Origin: Pseudalgibacter ostreae
Lineage (GTDB): Bacteria; Bacteroidota; Bacteroidia; Flavobacteriales; Flavobacteriaceae
Direction: 5' to 3'
DNA: 64,000 nt
Assembly (NCBI RefSeq): GCF_042427585.1
Contig: NZ_JBHMFC010000074.1
Location: forward strand, 131,647 to 195,646
In this document: one piece after another, positions 46,698 through 54,530 of the stretch
How positions within the stretch are numbered: the first letter of the stretch is position 1
Layout: each line of letters opens with the position of its first letter
The notes under the pieces: model-generated
What the model was told of the DNA's origin: nothing
The model's input: the letters and a program-made list of their open reading frames with translations, nothing else
Databases searched by the model: none
Program-made: the position numbers and the translations under genes

Positions 46698-48047
46698 GTG
46701 AAAATAATTATTGCTGGTGCTGGTGAAGTAGGTTTTCATTTAGCCAAATTACTATCCTACGAATCTCAAGAAATCACCCTAATAGACCCAGACAAAACGT
46801 GTTTAGCCTATGCAGATTCTCATTTGGACATTAAGGTTATAAAAGGAGACGCTACATCTATTTCTATTTTAAAGGAAGCCCGTATTGAGAGTTGCGAACT
46901 ATTTATCGCAGTAACTTCCAGCGAAACCACCAATATTACCATATCTGTGCTTGCAAAGCAATTAGGTGCAGAGAAAACCATTGCAAGAATTTCCAATACC
47001 GAATTTATACATTATAAAGATGAAATCGGATTTACACAATTTGGTATAGACGAGCTAATTTCTCCAGAAGCATTGGCAGCTTCAGAAATAGAATTATCTT
47101 TAAAGCAATCCTCTTTTAATGAAAACTATGAGTTTGAGAATGGCGCTCTCACCATGGCCGGCTTAACCTTATCTAAATCGGCCTCCTTTGTTGGAAAAAC
47201 CGTTAAAGAAGCTGCTACACTTTTTTCTAAAATCCATTTTATACCCATTGTAATCCAACGTTTTGGCACCCAATACTCCCTTATCCCGCGTGGAGACACT
47301 GAATTTCAACGAGGAGACAATGTCGTGTTCATAACCTCTGAAGGTGGCGCAGATGAACTTTGCAAACTTACAGGGAAGGTTAACACGGAAATTAAAAATG
47401 TAATGATTTTAGGCGGAACCCAAATAGGCTACAAAACCGCAAGAGACTTAAGCGAAAAAGGTTTTAATGTAAAGCTTCTAGAGGGGAATAGAGATAGAGC
47501 TTTCGAAATCGCAGACACCCTTACAAAAGTATTGGTTATTAATAGCGATGGTAGAAATGTAGATGTTTTAGATGAAGAAAACATTGGAGATATGGATGCT
47601 TTTATAGCCGTTGGCTCCAATTCTGAAACAAATATCATGTCTTGCTTAGTCGCCAAATCTAAAGGGGTAAAAAAAACCATTGCTTTGGTAGAGAATATGC
47701 ATTATTTCGATTTATCGCACTCTATTGGTATTGATACCTTGATCAATAAAAAACTATTGGCTGCTAACAATATATTCAGATACATCCGTAAAGGGGGTGT
47801 CGTTGCTATGACTAAGCTCAATAATTTAAATGCTGAGCTTTTGGAGTTTGAAGTAAAAGCCACTTCTGCTGTTTGCAATAAAACTATAAAATCTATTGAT
47901 TTTCCTAGATCGGCTATTATTGGAGGTATTATTAGGAAAGGGGTTGGTATTATAGCACTGGGCAGTTTTAAAATTGAAGAAGGCGACCGTGTTGTAGTAT
48001 GCTGTTTACTTCAATCTATAAAGCATGTTGAAAAATTATTTCGTTAA
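46698..48047 (+). CDS. trkA: Trk system potassium uptake protein TrkA
   Basis: 449 aa from a GTG start. Two RCK units: TrkA-N domains beginning KIIIAGAGEVGFHLAK and VMILGGTQIGYKTAR, each with nucleotide-binding glycines, followed by TrkA-C domains (FVGKTVKEAATLFSK, AIIGGIIRKGVGI). TrkA is the cytoplasmic NAD(H)/ATP-binding gate of the Trk/Ktr potassium channel. It lies 14 nt upstream of trkH. Confidence 0.96.
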   Translation: MKIIIAGAGEVGFHLAKLLSYESQEITLIDPDKTCLAYADSHLDIKVIKGDATSISILKEARIESCELFIAVTSSETTNITISVLAKQLGAEKTIARISNTEFIHYKDEIGFTQFGIDELISPEALAASEIELSLKQSSFNENYEFENGALTMAGLTLSKSASFVGKTVKEAATLFSKIHFIPIVIQRFGTQYSLIPRGDTEFQRGDNVVFITSEGGADELCKLTGKVNTEIKNVMILGGTQIGYKTARDLSEKGFNVKLLEGNRDRAFEIADTLTKVLVINSDGRNVDVLDEENIGDMDAFIAVGSNSETNIMSCLVAKSKGVKKTIALVENMHYFDLSHSIGIDTLINKKLLAANNIFRYIRKGGVVAMTKLNNLNAELLEFEVKATSAVCNKTIKSIDFPRSAIIGGIIRKGVGIIALGSFKIEEGDRVVVCCLLQSIKHVEKLFR

Positions 48048-48061
48048 AAGCCCATTAGACA

Positions 48062-49555
48062 TTGAAACTCAATTATAAAATTATTTTTCATTTTTTAGGA
48101 TTACTACTGTTATTTAATGGTGGCTTCATGCTATTATCTGCCTTAGTAAGCTTAATTTATAAAGACGGGGTTAGCGTCCAACTCTTTTTAGCAGGCCTTA
48201 TAACGTTAGTTACTGGCGTACTCATGATGTTTGCTACGCGCCATCATAAAAAAGAAATAAATAAGCGCGAAGGGTATATGGTCGTGACCTTTGGTTGGAT
48301 TATCATGTCTTTATTTGGTACCTTACCTTATATTCTAACAGAAAGCATCCCTAGCTTTACCAATGCTTTTTTTGAAACCATGTCGGGGTATACCACCACC
48401 GGTGCAACCATTTTAAATGATATAGAAATAATACCAAAAGGGGTTTTGTTTTGGCGAAGCACGACACATTGGATTGGAGGTATGGGTATTATTGTTCTGG
48501 CGATAGCCATTTTGCCCTTATTGGGAATAGGCGGTATGCAATTATTTGCGGCTGAGGCACCAGGGCCAAGCGGTGATAAACTGCATCCCAGGATTACCGA
48601 CACAGCAAAACGTTTATGGTTAATTTATTTTGGTTATACCGCTGCAGAAACCGTATTGTTAAAGCTTGCAGGTATGACGTTCTTTGACGCTATAAACCAT
48701 TCTATGTCGACGCTTTCTACCGGAGGGTTTTCAACAAAAAATGCCAGTGTCGCATATTGGAACGACCAGCCCATTATTCAATATATTATTATATTATTTA
48801 TGTTTTTGGCTGGAGCAAATTTTGTTTTGAGCTATTTCGCCTTTAAAGGTAGAATTCAAAAAATATTAAGAGATGAAGAGTTTAATCTGTACTTTAAATT
48901 TATCGCTATTTTCACCCTTATCGCTGCTTTAATCATTTATTTTCAAAGCGATTTATCTCTATCGTCCATACAACACAATATGGTTTGGGGCAAAGCGGAA
49001 AGCGCCTTTAGGCATGCCTTATTTCAAGTATTAACTGTTGTTACAACCACTGGTTTCATTACCGCCGATTACACGTTATGGACGCCATTTTTAGTGGTTT
49101 TCTTTTTCGGCCTTATGTTTTTAGGCGGCTCTGCCGGAAGCACTTCTGGTGGAGTTAAAGTGGTTCGGCATTTAATTCTTATTAAAAACGGCTTTTTAGA
49201 GTTTAAACGCACCTTGCACCCTAGCGCCATAGTACCCGTTCGCTACAACAATAAAGCGATCAACAGATTCATTGTCTTTAATGTTCTCGCATTTATCATC
49301 CTCTACATGCTTTCCTTTATCATTGGCGCACTGGTTTTTTCCATGTTCAACATAGACTTTGAGTCGGCCGTAGGGTTATCAGCATCGAGTTTAGGTAATA
49401 TCGGGCCTGCTTTGGGCCAGTTTGGGCCCGTAAACAATTATGCAGCCTTACCGCCTTTAGCGCAATGGTGGGCCTCTTTATTAATGCTTATTGGCCGTTT
49501 AGAGCTTTTTACAGTGCTTATCCTTTTCACACCATTCTTTTGGAGAAATAGATAG
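48062..49555 (+). CDS. trkH: Trk potassium uptake protein TrkH, membrane subunit
   Basis: 497 aa from a TTG start at 48062 that begins MKLNYKIIFHFLGLLLLF, matching usual TrkH N-termini. About ten hydrophobic helices and four selectivity-filter P-loops are present (MSGYTTTGATIL, STLSTGGFST, VVTTTGFITADY, ASSLGNIGPALG). TrkH forms the K+ conducting pore in the inner membrane, gated by TrkA. Two genes in tandem form a complete uptake system. Confidence 0.96.
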   Translation: MKLNYKIIFHFLGLLLLFNGGFMLLSALVSLIYKDGVSVQLFLAGLITLVTGVLMMFATRHHKKEINKREGYMVVTFGWIIMSLFGTLPYILTESIPSFTNAFFETMSGYTTTGATILNDIEIIPKGVLFWRSTTHWIGGMGIIVLAIAILPLLGIGGMQLFAAEAPGPSGDKLHPRITDTAKRLWLIYFGYTAAETVLLKLAGMTFFDAINHSMSTLSTGGFSTKNASVAYWNDQPIIQYIIILFMFLAGANFVLSYFAFKGRIQKILRDEEFNLYFKFIAIFTLIAALIIYFQSDLSLSSIQHNMVWGKAESAFRHALFQVLTVVTTTGFITADYTLWTPFLVVFFFGLMFLGGSAGSTSGGVKVVRHLILIKNGFLEFKRTLHPSAIVPVRYNNKAINRFIVFNVLAFIILYMLSFIIGALVFSMFNIDFESAVGLSASSLGNIGPALGQFGPVNNYAALPPLAQWWASLLMLIGRLELFTVLILFTPFFWRNR

Positions 49556-49775
49556 TTTTACGTTTAAACGCTTTTATTTTACTAGCATCCTTTTGCGTAA
49601 CTTTTTAAACATAGCTTTAGTAGTATATATATTACCATAATAATTATCGTTATAAGATGGTTAAGCGAACGCGGAAACATACCATACCCTTATTTTTTAA
49701 AAAGAAAGAAAGTAACAGTACACTTATAATTAACCAGAGAAAGCACAAACGTTTTTGATGAAATAACGGCATTAA

Positions 49776-49803
49776 AAAGACCACTTGAAAAAGCAGTCTT
49801 TTT
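49776..49803. terminator. Candidate terminator between trkH and the small lipoprotein gene
   Basis: AAAAGAC (49776-49782) and GTCTTTT (49797-49803) form a 7-bp stem with a 14-nt loop between convergent genes. The stem is A/T rich, so confidence is modest. The rest of 49556-49827 shows no gene. Confidence 0.4.
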
Positions 49804-49827
49804 ATAAAATGATTATGTAATAGATTA

Positions 49828-50004
49828 TTAATCTACAGCATCTTCAATGGCATCCCCAGCATCATCTGCTGCATCTTCGATACCATCTCCAACATCTTCT
49901 ATTCCGTCTTCCATTTTCTCTCCGGTTGTTCTTGTATCTCTACACCCCGTTAAAATGGTTCCTAAAGAGAACAACAATATAAATATATAAGCTAATTTTT
50001 TCAT
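49828..50004 (-). CDS. Small acidic lipoprotein (58 aa)
   Basis: Start ATG at 50004 and stop TAA at 49828. The reading is MKKLAYIFILLFSLGTILTGC (lipobox at C21), then a strongly acidic tail made of repeated GIEDVGDGIEDAADDAGD-type heptads. It is probably an anchored amphipathic helix in the envelope. It lies 44 nt downstream of the DUF1328 gene on the same strand, so probably co-transcribed. Such small lipoproteins are common in flavobacterial stress clusters, and the function is unknown. Confidence 0.8.
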   Translation of the reverse strand: MKKLAYIFILLFSLGTILTGCRDTRTTGEKMEDGIEDVGDGIEDAADDAGDAIEDAVD

Positions 50005-50048
50005 TTTAAATAAATTTTGTGGTTAATAAATAATTAATACTAGATGTA

Positions 50049-50210
50049 TTATCTTTTGATGCCACCACGAATTAGTGACAGTACAAATAATACAATAAAT
50101 ATAAAGAATAGTATTTTAGCTATTCCTGCTGATGCGCCCGCAATACCACCAAAGCCTAAAACTCCTGCTATTAATGCTATTATAACAAACGTAATTGTCC
50201 ATCGTAACAT
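50049..50210 (-). CDS. DUF1328-family small membrane protein (53 aa)
   Basis: ATG at 50210, TAA at 50049. It begins MLRWTITFVIIALIAGVLGF and has two hydrophobic helices separated by a glycine/alanine-rich turn (GGIAGASAGIAK), then ends in LIRGGIKR. This is the YtjA/DUF1328 pattern found in stress-induced gene groups of many bacteria. The role is unknown, probably in the inner membrane. A candidate operator (50246-50268) lies upstream. Confidence 0.85.
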   Translation of the reverse strand: MLRWTITFVIIALIAGVLGFGGIAGASAGIAKILFFIFIVLFVLSLIRGGIKR

Positions 50211-50245
50211 ATCTTTGTGTTTTTTTAGTTAATAGTTATCTTCCA

Positions 50246-50308
50246 TTTTTCTTAGCAATCTAAGAAAAGGTACACGTCTTGGTTTTTTTAATTCTTTTTC
50301 TTAGCAAT
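50246..50308. repeat. 14-bp direct repeat and 9-bp dyad upstream of DUF1328 gene
   Basis: TTTTTCTTAGCAAT occurs at 50246-50259 and again at 50295-50308. The first copy forms a dyad, TTTTCTTAG-CAAT-CTAAGAAAA (50247-50268). No T run follows on the minus strand, so it resembles a regulator-binding site more than a terminator. Confidence 0.45.
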
Positions 50309-50313
50309 TTTTT

Positions 50314-50781
50314 TTAACCAATAATGTCTTCAAGTCTTTCTACAGCATTTAAAGCTGTTTTAACACTAGTCATTTGAGCAAATAACAACTCTTTTATAGG
50401 CAAGTAATCTGCAACGTTTTCCAATTGGTTCTCGTACTCGGTTACACTAGCTTCTTCACCCCTTATACACTCTTCTAAAAGAGCCTTGTCTGTATCTGCA
50501 CTTAAAGTGGTTTTAAAATCGATCCAAGCCCTGTGCATTGTTCCCAGAATAGTTCCTTCGTCTGCTGGAGTAGCATTATACTCGCGAATCATAACATCTA
50601 ATTGCGTTGCAAACTCGCTTCTTTGTCTCGCTTTAGCTTGCAGCCACTCTTTTAAACCCATGCTTTTCGCCTTGGTCATAACCTGCTTGTAGCCAGCTTC
50701 AGCGTCATAATTTTTCTGAAGCAATTCTTGTAATATATTTACAATTTCTTTATTTTCCTTATTGATCTCCATGATTTTCAA
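50314..50781 (-). CDS. PA2169-type four-helix bundle protein (1)
   Basis: 155 aa, no signal peptide. A helical ferritin-like bundle of the DUF2383/PA2169 family: ILQELLQKNYDAEAGYKQV, WLQAKARQRSEFATQLDVMI, MHRAWIDFKTTL and CIRGEEASVTEYENQL. An alternative ATG lies three codons in. Proteins of this family occur with stress genes, and a chemical role is not established. A diverged paralogue is encoded at 59454-59921. It is downstream of the beta-barrel gene, 16 nt from its stop. Confidence 0.85.
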   Translation of the reverse strand: MKIMEINKENKEIVNILQELLQKNYDAEAGYKQVMTKAKSMGLKEWLQAKARQRSEFATQLDVMIREYNATPADEGTILGTMHRAWIDFKTTLSADTDKALLEECIRGEEASVTEYENQLENVADYLPIKELLFAQMTSVKTALNAVERLEDIIG

Positions 50782-50797
50782 TGTTTTAAAATCTGTT

Positions 50798-51274
50798 TTA
50801 AAATTGATATCTAATCCCTAGTGCGATATCTAAATCAAGATCATCACTATACTTATCATTAAAGCCTAGTTCTGGTCTAAAATCAAGCGACAACATTAAA
50901 GGAATCTCAAAACTGTATTCAATCCCGATGTCTCCAGCTATCACCCCGAAGGTACCATCATATCCATTGCCATCAAATGCTCCTATACCGGCACCTGCCC
51001 CTACAAACCAATTAAAACGATTTTCTATTGGCATAACCCATTGATAAAGCCCTATGAGTTTAAAAGCATCTACATCATTTGAATCTCTCCAGCCCAAATC
51101 AAACTCCAATCTGTTATTTGACTTTAAATACCGCTGATAAGAAACTTCGGCACCAAAACCACCATTATCGCCAATTCTTAACCCCAATGCATTTTTTGAA
51201 ACATCTTGGGCATTGCCCAAAAAACAACTAAAGGCTATAAACAATGTTAATACTGGTATTATTAATTTTTTCAT
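50798..51274 (-). CDS. Small outer-membrane beta-barrel protein
   Basis: 158 aa from the ATG at 51274, which starts a signal peptide (MKKLIIPVLTLFIAFSCFLGNAQ). An upstream ATG at 51301 only adds nine polar residues. Strand-like alternation with aromatic residues (GFGAEVSYQRYL, LIGLYQWVMPI, NWFVGAGAGIGAF) and a terminal LGIRYQF ending in Phe mark an eight-strand OmpA/OprF-like barrel. The function is unknown. It lies inside the envelope-stress cluster. Confidence 0.85.
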   Translation of the reverse strand: MKKLIIPVLTLFIAFSCFLGNAQDVSKNALGLRIGDNGGFGAEVSYQRYLKSNNRLEFDLGWRDSNDVDAFKLIGLYQWVMPIENRFNWFVGAGAGIGAFDGNGYDGTFGVIAGDIGIEYSFEIPLMLSLDFRPELGFNDKYSDDLDLDIALGIRYQF

Positions 51275-51309
51275 ACTATTATTATAATTATAGTTTTGCA
51301 ATGGATTTA

Positions 51310-51972
51310 TTATTCTTTAGCCTCTGCATTTTCATTTGATTTTGCAGCGATTCTGTTCACAGAATACATGGGTGCAAATTTCAATTTAAGTGCGGCAATT
51401 TTTCTATTATCAGCGCTACTAAGACCTTCTTTCTCTACTGTATTCTTTCTTGTATCTATAGCTTCATATAATAGTTTTATTTCATCCCATTGTTCTCTCG
51501 AATAATTGTCTTTATTTGCATCTACTGTATCTACAAAGTTTTGATATACCGCCAAGATATTATCTTTATCGATCCATGAAAAATCCATATCATCTTTAAC
51601 ATAACGCTCTCCTAAAAGCGTGCTTCTAAAATTATTTTTAGATGCTGCAAGATCTTTCTCCTGCTTATCTGCAACTACTTTTTGTTTATACGCTTCAAAT
51701 TCTGCCGTAGATGCTTCTATATCTTTATTAAATTGCTCTTTCTCGTCCACATGGATAAGATTTTCACTAGCGATCGCCTTATGGTTATTATAGCCATTTT
51801 CAATATTGGCCCAATTTGCATTAGCCTCTGCTAATTCTAAGTTAGATATGGAGTCTACATAACTTGTATAGGCTTTTACTTCTTTTTTAGCGTTTTCACT
51901 TTGCCCGTTTTGACATGACGTAAATGCCAATGCCAATGCGCATAATCCTGTGGTTATTTTTAGTGTTTTCAT
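51310..51972 (-). CDS. Hypothetical coiled-coil lipoprotein
   Basis: 220 aa with a lipobox (LAFTSC, C20). The rest is almost all charged, helical sequence rich in Glu, Lys and Asn (KEVKAYTSYVDSISNLEL, FNKDIEASTAEFEAYKQKV). No catalytic motif is seen. It lies 35 nt upstream of the beta-barrel gene and 13 nt after the next gene, in a likely operon. A structural or stress role in the periplasm is probable, not shown. Confidence 0.8.
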   Translation of the reverse strand: MKTLKITTGLCALALAFTSCQNGQSENAKKEVKAYTSYVDSISNLELAEANANWANIENGYNNHKAIASENLIHVDEKEQFNKDIEASTAEFEAYKQKVVADKQEKDLAASKNNFRSTLLGERYVKDDMDFSWIDKDNILAVYQNFVDTVDANKDNYSREQWDEIKLLYEAIDTRKNTVEKEGLSSADNRKIAALKLKFAPMYSVNRIAAKSNENAEAKE

Positions 51973-51985
51973 AATCTTTTAAAAT

Positions 51986-52312
51986 TTATATTTTTTTTGA
52001 AATTATTTTGGTTGAAAGATATTGCACGGCGTACCCTAATAGGTTCTTGAAGATACCATTAGATTTTCCTACAACTAATTTTTTGGACAAATACCCACCT
52101 GCAAGAGAGACCAAAATCTCGAACAAATCTTTTTTTGCTTCCGGAGCCTCTTTAACATCTGTAAAAGCTCGTTTTAAAAGCTTCGATGGCCTTAATTCTG
52201 TAAGCGCAACATTTGCCTCCATTTTTAAGGCTAAAAGCTCATTATCTCTCTTGGTTTCTAAAGCTGCTATCCTTGCGTCTAGCTCTTGGTTTTTATTTTT
52301 ATAGACTTTCAT
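51986..52312 (-). CDS. Hypothetical small protein with helical N-terminus
   Basis: 108 aa. A coiled-coil N-terminal half (ELDARIAALETKRDNELLALKMEAN) is followed by a mildly hydrophobic C-terminal half (LFEILVSLAGGYLSKKLVV, LLGYAVQYLSTKII), possibly membrane associated. No known family is recognised. Its place, between the holin-like gene and the coiled-coil lipoprotein, recalls the YtxH/YqjD-type envelope helper proteins of the same cluster. Confidence 0.75.
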   Translation of the reverse strand: MKVYKNKNQELDARIAALETKRDNELLALKMEANVALTELRPSKLLKRAFTDVKEAPEAKKDLFEILVSLAGGYLSKKLVVGKSNGIFKNLLGYAVQYLSTKIISKKI

Positions 52313-52355
52313 ATTTTCCCAGGTTATCCTGAATATTTCCAGGCTTTACATTCGT

Positions 52356-52712
52356 TTAATTTCTCTTTTTTACTTTGGTCATTTTATCTATTACCAAATT
52401 GGTTATAGGCGTTTTTACCAATATGTCTTTAAAAAAATAGACTAAAAATGCGAGGATTAAATAAAAACCAGATACTATTAAAAAACCTAAGTAGTAATGT
52501 CCCATGTGCTCGCCTATATATAGGCTAGCTGTAACACTCACAAATAAAATAAATATGGAAACCATAAACAACATAATCATTCTACTTACAATAGACGATA
52601 CAATATCTGCTGTGGTATCTATAGCATTAAGCTTTAATAATTCAATACTGGTTTCAGTATAATCTTTTGCTTTTTTATAAACAGAATCGAAATGTTGGGT
52701 TAGGGTTTCCAT
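52356..52712 (-). CDS. Phage holin-like / Holin-X family membrane protein
   Basis: 118 aa. An N-terminal amphipathic segment (FDSVYKKAKDYTETSIELLKLNAI) is followed by two membrane helices (MIMLFMVSIFILFVSVTASLY, YYLGFLIVSGFYLILAFLVYFF) and a basic tail. This is the YqjE/Holin-X pattern, widespread in chromosomal stress operons and not a sign of prophage. It starts 12 nt after the YtxH gene stop. The function is unknown. Confidence 0.85.
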   Translation of the reverse strand: METLTQHFDSVYKKAKDYTETSIELLKLNAIDTTADIVSSIVSRMIMLFMVSIFILFVSVTASLYIGEHMGHYYLGFLIVSGFYLILAFLVYFFKDILVKTPITNLVIDKMTKVKKRN

Positions 52713-52724
52713 AAATTTTGTTTG

Positions 52725-53000
52725 TTAGGCTTTCTTAACTTCTTGGTTGATAGCGTTTTTTAAATCTTCCTTCTTAGTTTTTAAAATAGCTTCACCTTCT
52801 TCTTTTATAGAGGCGTATTTTTGCGATGCCGTCTCTACAAAATCATCAAAGCTTTCTTTTAGTTTGTCTTTTGCGTCTTGGGTTTTCGATGCAATTTTTT
52901 TTCTTGTTTTCTCACCTTTGTCAGGTGCAAACAATACTCCTACTGCGGTTCCTACTGCAACTCCTACGATAATTCCTAATAATGCTTTATTTGTTTTCAT
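52725..53000 (-). CDS. YtxH domain protein
   Basis: 91 aa. A glycine-rich N-terminal membrane anchor (LLGIIVGVAVGTAVGVLFAPDKGEKTR) has the YtxH signature APxxGxxTR. A long Lys/Glu coiled coil follows (KKIASKTQDAKDKLKESFDDF). YtxH proteins are linked to general stress responses. It is the first gene of the short run YtxH, Holin-X, 108-aa protein. Confidence 0.88.
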   Translation of the reverse strand: MKTNKALLGIIVGVAVGTAVGVLFAPDKGEKTRKKIASKTQDAKDKLKESFDDFVETASQKYASIKEEGEAILKTKKEDLKNAINQEVKKA

Positions 53001-53054
53001 AATATTTAATTGTTTTTTTTATTAAAATTGTATTGTTTTTATTAATCTTTTTTT

Positions 53055-53207
53055 TTAAACAGACTTTCCGCCTATCAATCTTAAAAGAATTGCCACTACA
53101 GCGATAACTAATAAAATATGGATTAAGCCTCCAACGCTGTAAACAAAAACTCCTAATGCCCAACCTATAATAAGGATTACGGCGATGATATATAGTAAAC
53201 TTCTCAT
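53055..53207 (-). CDS. lmo0937-type small membrane protein (50 aa)
   Basis: ATG at 53207, TAA at 53055. It begins MRSLLYIIAVILIIGWALGV, has a GG turn (YSVGGLIHILLVIAVVAILL) and ends RLIGGKSV, with two membrane helices. This matches the lmo0937 family of tiny stress-associated membrane proteins. Function unknown. Confidence 0.85.
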   Translation of the reverse strand: MRSLLYIIAVILIIGWALGVFVYSVGGLIHILLVIAVVAILLRLIGGKSV

Positions 53208-53238
53208 GATATTAAAGTGTTAATGGTTAATAAATTAT

Positions 53239-53697
53239 TTATTTTTTTGATTTGATTATGTTAGATTTTACAACGTCTTCCGAATGAAACAGTTTTATCA
53301 TATGTTGCGCTTCTTCTAAAGTTGCCGATTGCCCTGAGGCGTGACCTTTTTTAGTTATTACAGACCATGTAAAAAGCGTATCTCCAGTTTCATTCTCACT
53401 TAAGGTTATAGGGGTAATACTTTTAGTAAACACTTTTGAGGCTCCTGCATGTTTTTCAATTTCCTTATTTACCTCATCGATACTTTTACAGGCTCCAGAA
53501 AAAACTCCAGCTTCAGTCTCGATACGCCAGTGATATATTTGATTAACACCGTTCTCTACATCCATGTTAGTGTGTTTTAATGCAGTTTCTATATTGTCTT
53601 TAATGACGTCTTCTTGAGAAGCAACAGAAGCATTCACATTGGCATAAAGCATCCCTGTTGCAATAAGACCTTTTGTTATGATGGATTTCTTTTTCAT
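53239..53697 (-). CDS. Exported hypothetical protein with internal duplication
   Basis: 152 aa with a signal peptide (cleavage near VNASVAS). Two copies of one unit are visible: residues 55-83 (YHWRIETEAGVFSGACKSIDE) and 109-137 (FTWSVITKKGHASGQSATLEE), 54 residues apart, sharing W-x-I/V-x-T-x-x-G-x-x-S-G and a following acidic helix. No known family is recognised. It is upstream of the lmo0937-type gene and follows a small lipoprotein gene by 4 nt, so it is part of the envelope-stress group. Confidence 0.78.
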   Translation of the reverse strand: MKKKSIITKGLIATGMLYANVNASVASQEDVIKDNIETALKHTNMDVENGVNQIYHWRIETEAGVFSGACKSIDEVNKEIEKHAGASKVFTKSITPITLSENETGDTLFTWSVITKKGHASGQSATLEEAQHMIKLFHSEDVVKSNIIKSKK

Positions 53698-53701
53698 GCT
53701 A

Positions 53702-54262
53702 TTATGCTTTTAATGTCCCTATAGTATTTTGTGTTTCAGCAAGTTTTGATTTTAATATCGGGTTTATCGTTCTTGAAAGTCTGCTAAAATCACTATTAGC
53801 TGTATTTGATAACGTATCTAAAACTTGTATTTGTTTTTTTATCTTTTCGATAATTAAACTCAAATTATTTTCAACAAACCCCACTTCATCATTGATGTTG
53901 CAATCGATAGCTATTGGATATTTTGGCACCGAAATCATTTTGTTCTGTGCTAAGGCTTTATAAACCGTGAAAATCTCCAATTGAGTTTTCTCTAAATCCA
54001 TAACTAATTTTTCTATAGCCTTTTCAGATTCTGCTTCTTCTATGGATTGACATAGTCCAATAATATCTAAACTGTTTTGCGATGCTATTACCAATAGTTT
54101 TGCATTACGTTTGTTAGCATCCAACACATTTCTATTCGAAATAGCTTTGTCTGTATTATACATATTTCTGTTTTCGAAAACATGCTGACAAGACAGTGTA
54201 GAAAACATGAGTGCACATGTTGCAAATACCGTTATGTTTTTTATGTTGTTTTCGAATATCAT
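53702..54262 (-). CDS. Hypothetical helical lipoprotein
   Basis: 186 aa from the ATG at 54262, selected because it starts a lipoprotein signal (TCALMFSTLSC, C25). An in-frame ATG at 54349 would put 29 polar residues before the signal. The mature part is helical (LDANKRNAKLLVIASQNSLDI, EKLVMDLEKTQLEIFTVYK). It resembles in style, though not by clear motifs, the helical DUF4142-type exported proteins. Co-directional with the duplicated 152-aa protein. Confidence 0.78.
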   Translation of the reverse strand: MIFENNIKNITVFATCALMFSTLSCQHVFENRNMYNTDKAISNRNVLDANKRNAKLLVIASQNSLDIIGLCQSIEEAESEKAIEKLVMDLEKTQLEIFTVYKALAQNKMISVPKYPIAIDCNINDEVGFVENNLSLIIEKIKKQIQVLDTLSNTANSDFSRLSRTINPILKSKLAETQNTIGTLKA

Positions 54263-54530
54263 TTTAAACTTATTTAATATGGTTACAAAGATGCAAAGGC
54301 TTTGAACATTTGATGTTACATCATTTTTTAGAGGACTTACATAATTCACATTTATATATAAAAAAGACCCTCAGTAAAATTATATTACAAAGATCATCAA
54401 GAAGTGTGTGTGCTATGTTACAGCATTTTAATTAATGCTTATAGGATTTCAACATCTATTTAAAAATCACATAGAGTATAGGCAAAAGACATTAATAGTT
54501 CTCTAGCCATACCTAAAGCGTACATGCTTT

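Noticed and set aside
49561..49570. Palindrome CGTTTAAACG after trkH
   Set aside because: Only 10 bp, no T run or loop; not distinguishable from chance.
50044..50232. 62-aa plus-strand open frame
   Set aside because: Exactly antisense to the DUF1328 gene, whose reading is a clear family match.
52356..52712. Holin-like protein as sign of a prophage
   Set aside because: It is the chromosomal YqjE/Holin-X type beside YtxH, with no phage structural, lysis or integrase genes around.
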